DNA of 64,000 nt from a bacterium (GTDB lineage Bacteria > Auribacterota > Auribacteria > Auribacterales > Auribacteraceae), in contig JACKPL010000002.1 of NCBI GenBank assembly GCA_024233545.1, positions 124,001 through 188,000 of the forward strand, written 5' to 3'. The translations under genes and the position numbers were made by a program. Within the stretch, counting starts at the first letter, position 1. Each line of letters begins with the position of its first letter. Under the pieces are notes generated by a model. It saw only the letters and a list, made by a program, of their open reading frames with translations. It had not been told where the DNA came from and made no database searches. Positions 61,101 through 64,000 of the stretch are shown one piece after another.

Positions 61101-64000
61101 TCGTTCCGAACGGTATCAGAACTTTTCCGAGATGCGGGACGCCTTGGAAAAATACCGCGGCCGTATACAGGCAATCCCCGCACAATTTGCGGTGTTAGAA
61201 GCTTCCTTCGAACAAAAAACACAAGCGTTAGCAACCGCCGCATATTGGGATGAACGCCCGTTCAATAAAGATATGTTCCGTTACAATCAGCGTCCGGTGC
61301 CGTTTAGCGATGTCCGGTATGAATGCGAAAAAGTGTATGGCGGTGATATCCGGTTGTATCGAAACTATTTACAGCGTTATGTAGAGTTTTACGAATTATT
61401 TGAAAAAATCATTGAACAATTGGATACACTCAGTACAGGCGATCTGTTTCTTGCTGTGGATTCTATTCCCGGCGATTCAGTCCAGCGCCCGCTCAAAATT
61501 ATTCTTGTAGATGAAGATAATTTACGCTTCTTCGGTTTAAATGCGTTGACACGCGCAATACCGGAAGACGTAACCGTTTATTTACCGTATGAACGTGTGG
61601 CCGATCCTGCCGATCGAGGAGAAATAATACAGGTATTAAAACGTGAAATAGATGAGAATGTTTATGGGATATCATTTACGGAATCGGTATTGATTGAATC
61701 GCTTGCGAATGCCAATCTTGTATATGAACGAAGTGTTGGCGCTGAAGGCCGCCCGTCAGTTTTGGGAACAATGAGTGATCGGATGTCAGATAATTTTATC
61801 CGTGAAGTTAAGCAAGCGGTTGCCGATGCCCGTCAATCTCAATCCCCCGATCCTCTCTATGAATTGCGAGATACATTCAGCACTATTATTTTAGCCGGCC
61901 CGCAATTAAAACGCTCTTTGGATAGAGCAGATGCTCTTCCTCCGGTTACCAAACAATTAGTAGCCCGCCTTATTGACGAAGTGCAAAAAGAAGCAGAATT
62001 ATCAATAATCCGATTGGAATATGAACTTGCCGATTTAGCGCAGTCTGTCACGAGCCCGGTCATAATCCGCGGTTTTGAAATCAAAGAATTATTAGGTGTC
62101 GGCGGATACGGAATCGTTTATCGAGTGGAAAAAGACGGAATTGAGTATGCCGTGAAACTGCCCATTGCAAAACATCGGGCTGACCGTGAACCCCGAATGG
62201 TACGGGAAGAAAAATTCTTAACATCGGCTGAGTTGTCCCGTATCCTTAATGAGCAGAGGAAAGACGCCTATTTTACGAATCGGGTCTATGGAGATGTGTA
62301 TCAAACACGAGAACTCGATCCTGCAATGAAGAGTTATCCGTTGTATGTACTGCCTGTATTTAAGGGAAAAACACTGTGGCAGTACCTTGATGAAACTATT
62401 TTTACTCAGGATGAACTTATCGGCATAATGATAAAAATCGTTGCTGAATTTCGTATCTTGGAAGAAAACGGAATTGTAATGAACGATGTAAGCCCCAATA
62501 ATATCTTTCTCATGGAAGACGGTACGGTGAGAATATTTGATTTTGGCGTTGCGTTATCAGAAGATCATTTGCCGCACTCTTTCGATGAGCCGTTTCAAGG
62601 AGGAACTCGTCCGTTTCTGTCGCCGGAAAGAAATCAAGTTAATGACGCGGCAGATGATTTTTTACGTATGGTATACCGGTATGAATCTTTAGAGCAGTTT
62701 TTGGATAATATGGATGAATATCCATCGGTATTTATAAGGCATTTTACACGCCAGCAACTCCGTGAAAATCGATTATTGGATGCGTTTCTTTCCGATGGGT
62801 TGTTTCAAATAAAACAACAGATTGCGAACCGGCAGATAAAAACGTTAACCGATGCCCGGAATGCAGTTTCTGCCGCCGTTATACCTATCTTGGCGGCAAT
62901 GTTCGATCATCGTTCCGATATTTTTACTCTCGGAACCATTTTTTATTGGATGGGCGTTATGGACAAGTCGGGTTCTGTAAGCGATCTTGAATTAGAAAAA
63001 GTAGCAAGCATGGACGATGTTTCCACATTCCCCTATCTCGCAGAAAGAATGCGTCCGGAGTTGGGCGGTATTGTTCGCAAAATGATACAAAAAGACCCAA
63101 GAAACCGTTATCAAAATTTCGAAGATATCTACAGAGACCTTATCCGTTTCAGCGATCAGTTACAAGAAAATCATGCTTCATTTGCTGGCGGCATGTTACA
63201 GTCGCTAAAGCAAATTCTGTATCCTGATTCTCCGTCAGGAATTACTTCAGATATGGTGCGCGGTATTGCCGAGTCTTGGAAGAAATGGGGTGTTGCGGAG
63301 CAAATGCTCGGTTATTTACCGGCGTTTCGCAAAAACACACAGGCTGTTTATAATGATTTGCGTACCGGATTAGAGCCTTTAGGCATTGATGCTGTCCAGT
63401 ATGAGGAATCTTTCAGGATGTTTGGCGAATTGTTGCCGATAATATTGCAGAAGATCGGCGGAGTTACCCTTGATCAAAAAGAGCTTGTTTTGGAATCCGT
63501 CTATGGAAGCGGCAAAAACGTCGTCATTCATTTTGTTGACGCGCACAATCTTACTGAGGTGGGATTAGATGCATTGAGCGTTGAACACGATAATATGGTT
63601 TCCATGTATCTTCCCGCAAATTTAGAAAATGCGGAAATGTTTTTTCAGATATTAAAACGTGAACTCGATATTCATGTTCTCTCTATGCATCCTGTGCAGG
63701 CGGTTGTATTTGAAACATTTCTCAACCCGAAAGGATTTTTAAGTAAAACGTTGTTTGTCAGTGACAGGATCAGTGGGCGTATCCGTAGTCTGGTAAAGAC
63801 TGCCGCAGAGACTTCGGTGCAAAAGAACGATCCAAAACCGTTGCAGGATATCATTGCTCATCTGCGCAGTGCTTTTCGGCACATTGATGCGATCCGACAG
63901 AAAATTGAGTCTGAAAAAAAGCTTATTTCGTTGCGTCCGATGTTTAATTCGTTTTTAGAGGAACTGATTCAGGAAATTCTCTTCAATCTATCTTCCGCAG
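55159..64000 (+). CDS. Giant exported multi-module protein with repeated kinase-like domains, 3' end beyond window
   Basis: One frame is open from ATG 55159 to the window end: 2,947 codons with no stop. Residues 1-26 are a signal peptide or anchor (KNVFLPVFFFLMVCVCLSEA). Residues about 65-560 form a first domain with LVDAHSN (75-79), VYVEGASG (Glu105) and GGYH (459-462); the DAH and GxxH motifs recall the TraB/TIKI/ChaN fold, but this is weak. Then a module of about 650 residues recurs. Each has a domain with LVD...YLP and LKRE-x-D-x-x-VYGIPYP (residues about 855, 1515, 2155 and, diverged, 2829), a helical linker, and a protein-kinase fold. Kinase 1: GQGAFG 1009-1014, Lys1029, NDIKPDN 1135-1141, DYG 1154. 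Kinase 2: GYGQYG, Lys1686, TDFNPSN 1782-1788, DFG 1801. Kinase 3: GVGGYG, Lys2333, NDVSPNN 2442-2448, DFG 2461. SPE and SDIF-x-x-G motifs are present in all three. The Lys of the HRDxK loop remains only in kinase 1. The substrate and the reason for export are unknown. Confidence 0.88.
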   Translation, partial: MPIRKNVFLPVFFFLMVCVCLSEARDVENYPHGESSSAFNSADSLANLPKSYGKIISQPFVSAKGSTRNLIILVDAHSNISVQSNLSHILHYMQKTVSPYSVYVEGASGTLYPEKLKMFSDSAVNHITAQYLLKNGFITGSEYFSLVSDVPCRLMGAESQEAYDNNLVLLKDIYDIGAGEAVENVIETYSEQICASFDALFAELDNKYMQMVLSGRELMAFCSMLNEYFYPVVSTNPDAYPVLSSIAYITVQSPFIEMFIKKNVQSLSVNNPDDEELKIQAAQIIEAFEQEYDLYDLVSQTRIIFSRDASNINAASLRLLDEFYNKYRYIKELSFEECYLEILESYKKLYGTMADGRSETIFALRNTLLGLAKGIKIQLTPHEFDYFNLADTAIEQLIAPLFNLSDALNEFPEGAFEKIERARILTTRFYESVETRNEAIVKNISADLPVGETGVLIIGGYHKNIADLFEQNGFGVYAIMPAVDWEQNVRREISYSDQLRGKFSSLEKVIYYSWSTIVARLVSQPLSWLSSRHDALSPIVARQLALMVGTAAAIQRNARDSMSRESIIEYIHSIYESQDTSFAQLTKEYLSLAGNESVPVWPRMIDFYPVAHMQGYEVAFAVGSQTLYIEILPENVQLTLSEQQALNSAEYVSALTAIEFQGHGYTVTIRFGNVDFEELKHTEADLSAGRENVLSSLSQKLRMDIPPMISSDSVQDAVRNWNIRSFENLWNHPLLKDGLSLPFVETQLRAEYGENEQEERQKYLDSFHYFDQLLTMLNGIFQQAFTQQESLNSVTIESIPGDSRGRSFIINLVEPGDLERFESNAYAEESDSAITLYLPDIPFEHGVPNPAESNLFFQILKQELDTRVFGIPYPVAQMLASVLNREVYQENVRSLSDRYHYDLLEHIRRVSYLANSTDDLLPLTELRKQFMQIEISREQIYTSIISRYALSGTTVRLLDNYIGEIQKDIRRMLAVVDYEIAVLGMRLNTQTGENKPVFVQGYELIERLGQGAFGVVFRARKNGQEWAIKIPVFIDYDSIGFQQIDRKFKRRNAIEHNFDQHITEYLLTAQARGESINNDDGEENDYPIIAVPYQLSVSLTSYLSDRRLSNQERLDLMIKIVHAFSQIEERGIIVNDIKPDNIRVLEDGSISIIDYGLARADNWAPETLDQVTLGSTHPFLSPEKNGVNEVRRGLMVVLARMYSLESAAGNLDSLKGEFERNFWADNLLSNSRYTVFFDRRIPEIKRAISAGEYSDYRQLKKDLETELIDIVLSFYDSRSDIFTLGALFAAINAESPIIVTVLLPTYINSPQLKQTPSEAGLVSTYFAPIVNKMMDHSLFSRYQSFHEILDDLMNLRDKKIPVRQFPLFAPVPIDLRAVREAELSWELKPVDVYFRAQHMGFKRVIDQARISFKNIFSESEYAEQYETNFHNFIEVLNGISRRIEGLDTFGEELYALNIGVIPNDPQPNPRTLTLFFVDQRDLSAVGQDVFTDVSPHEVKIYLPLQPIFSQTTRRDVYQLLKREVDTRVYGIPYPAAILQESLLNLNEDSLFPGQIGVLSERMKNDFDFRLKTTIQDAAVSGSLDNVYLFRDQLLRTISDRFIDSIRAENDRYLSSQEKSALQKVILERTEYARFTLARLDNAFADMINTMSDPLIIDGFEFKEKIGYGQYGVVVRAEKDGVEWALKIPVTNRDGKDVSFAEFQEILRVHNNEFAIIREKVNFGYQGRLAQTDGYPLVIMPVFTGKTLEEKLREELSADEKLELAIRLVEEFIRIEQAGIVFTDFNPSNILILDDGSARAIDFGMARIADDIPDKLSATHYYAFYAHASPEVIGASDLKKALKDFSSAPLNELVYDIRRAFTSSFNRQNLEENPHYMRLVTDVIPSAKRKLFDPALPESERSAIRRELEQAVVNALMGFIDHQSDIFAVGTVLYTIFTGGFIGEPSEKTQIRSIDADPLLPLLNDSIDAELQNIIRTMLRHVRSERYQNFSEMRDALEKYRGRIQAIPAQFAVLEASFEQKTQALATAAYWDERPFNKDMFRYNQRPVPFSDVRYECEKVYGGDIRLYRNYLQRYVEFYELFEKIIEQLDTLSTGDLFLAVDSIPGDSVQRPLKIILVDEDNLRFFGLNALTRAIPEDVTVYLPYERVADPADRGEIIQVLKREIDENVYGISFTESVLIESLANANLVYERSVGAEGRPSVLGTMSDRMSDNFIREVKQAVADARQSQSPDPLYELRDTFSTIILAGPQLKRSLDRADALPPVTKQLVARLIDEVQKEAELSIIRLEYELADLAQSVTSPVIIRGFEIKELLGVGGYGIVYRVEKDGIEYAVKLPIAKHRADREPRMVREEKFLTSAELSRILNEQRKDAYFTNRVYGDVYQTRELDPAMKSYPLYVLPVFKGKTLWQYLDETIFTQDELIGIMIKIVAEFRILEENGIVMNDVSPNNIFLMEDGTVRIFDFGVALSEDHLPHSFDEPFQGGTRPFLSPERNQVNDAADDFLRMVYRYESLEQFLDNMDEYPSVFIRHFTRQQLRENRLLDAFLSDGLFQIKQQIANRQIKTLTDARNAVSAAVIPILAAMFDHRSDIFTLGTIFYWMGVMDKSGSVSDLELEKVASMDDVSTFPYLAERMRPELGGIVRKMIQKDPRNRYQNFEDIYRDLIRFSDQLQENHASFAGGMLQSLKQILYPDSPSGITSDMVRGIAESWKKWGVAEQMLGYLPAFRKNTQAVYNDLRTGLEPLGIDAVQYEESFRMFGELLPIILQKIGGVTLDQKELVLESVYGSGKNVVIHFVDAHNLTEVGLDALSVEHDNMVSMYLPANLENAEMFFQILKRELDIHVLSMHPVQAVVFETFLNPKGFLSKTLFVSDRISGRIRSLVKTAAETSVQKNDPKPLQDIIAHLRSAFRHIDAIRQKIESEKKLISLRPMFNSFLEELIQEILFNLSSA

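Overview
The window reads as a chromosomal segment from a Gram-negative bacterium of an under-studied lineage. Evidence for two membranes: a predicted outer-membrane barrel protein (43.2-44.2 kb), a Wzm/Wzt-type O-polysaccharide exporter (40.5-42.6 kb) and three PEP-CTERM sorted exoproteins. The many TPR-repeat paralogues, the PEP-CTERM proteins and a giant repetitive exported kinase-like protein resemble candidate phyla such as Omnitrophota, but no rRNA or ribosomal protein gene is present, so the phylum is only a guess. The standard bacterial code fits throughout. No tRNA, rRNA or CRISPR array was seen.

Layout. 0-6 kb: a HEAT-repeat protein (cut by the window start), a membrane sulfatase-fold enzyme with Thr where sulfatases have Cys, a frameshifted GT-C glycosyltransferase and an intact one on the other strand. 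6-12 kb: a PEP-CTERM protein, a lone ketoacyl-ACP synthase and a large secreted GH16-type glycoside hydrolase. 12-16.5 kb: rhodanese, Cache/HAMP adenylate cyclase, HDOD protein and a TPR protein (signalling). 16.6-25.2 kb: central carbon genes icd, mdh, elbB, sucC, sucD, a gamma-carbonic-anhydrase-like protein and frd/sdhA-B. These could run the malate-fumarate-succinate-succinyl-CoA branch in either direction; fumarase, citrate synthase and aconitase are not here. 25-31.7 kb: three TPR proteins, one with a frameshifted 12-bp repeat array, a squalene synthase and an RlmD/TrmA-type RNA methyltransferase.

31.7-36 kb is a scar region: a decayed AT-rich AAA_13/RloC-like ATPase, a PEP-CTERM gene, and duplicated fragments of both that PEP-CTERM gene and the neighbouring glycosyltransferase. 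35.6-42.6 kb is a mostly overlapping minus-strand operon for a surface glycan (Wzm, Wzt with a C-terminal substrate-binding domain, glycosyltransferases, methyltransferase, ATP-grasp enzyme). 42.8-46.7 kb: a small exported protein, a barrel protein, an azoreductase and two TPR proteins. 47-52.4 kb: the three-part proton-translocating transhydrogenase pntAA-pntAB-pntB, a BFD/NifU-like protein and an ABC-F ATPase. 52.6-55 kb: a third PEP-CTERM protein, a polytopic membrane protein and a small soluble protein.

The most striking object begins at 55,159 and stays open to the window edge: a single reading frame of at least 2,947 codons. It has a signal peptide, an N-terminal domain with DAH and GxxH motifs, and then a roughly 650-residue module (an unrecognised alpha/beta-looking domain, a helical linker, a complete protein-kinase fold) repeated three times, with a fourth module started. 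I consider this the best candidate for a previously undescribed system.
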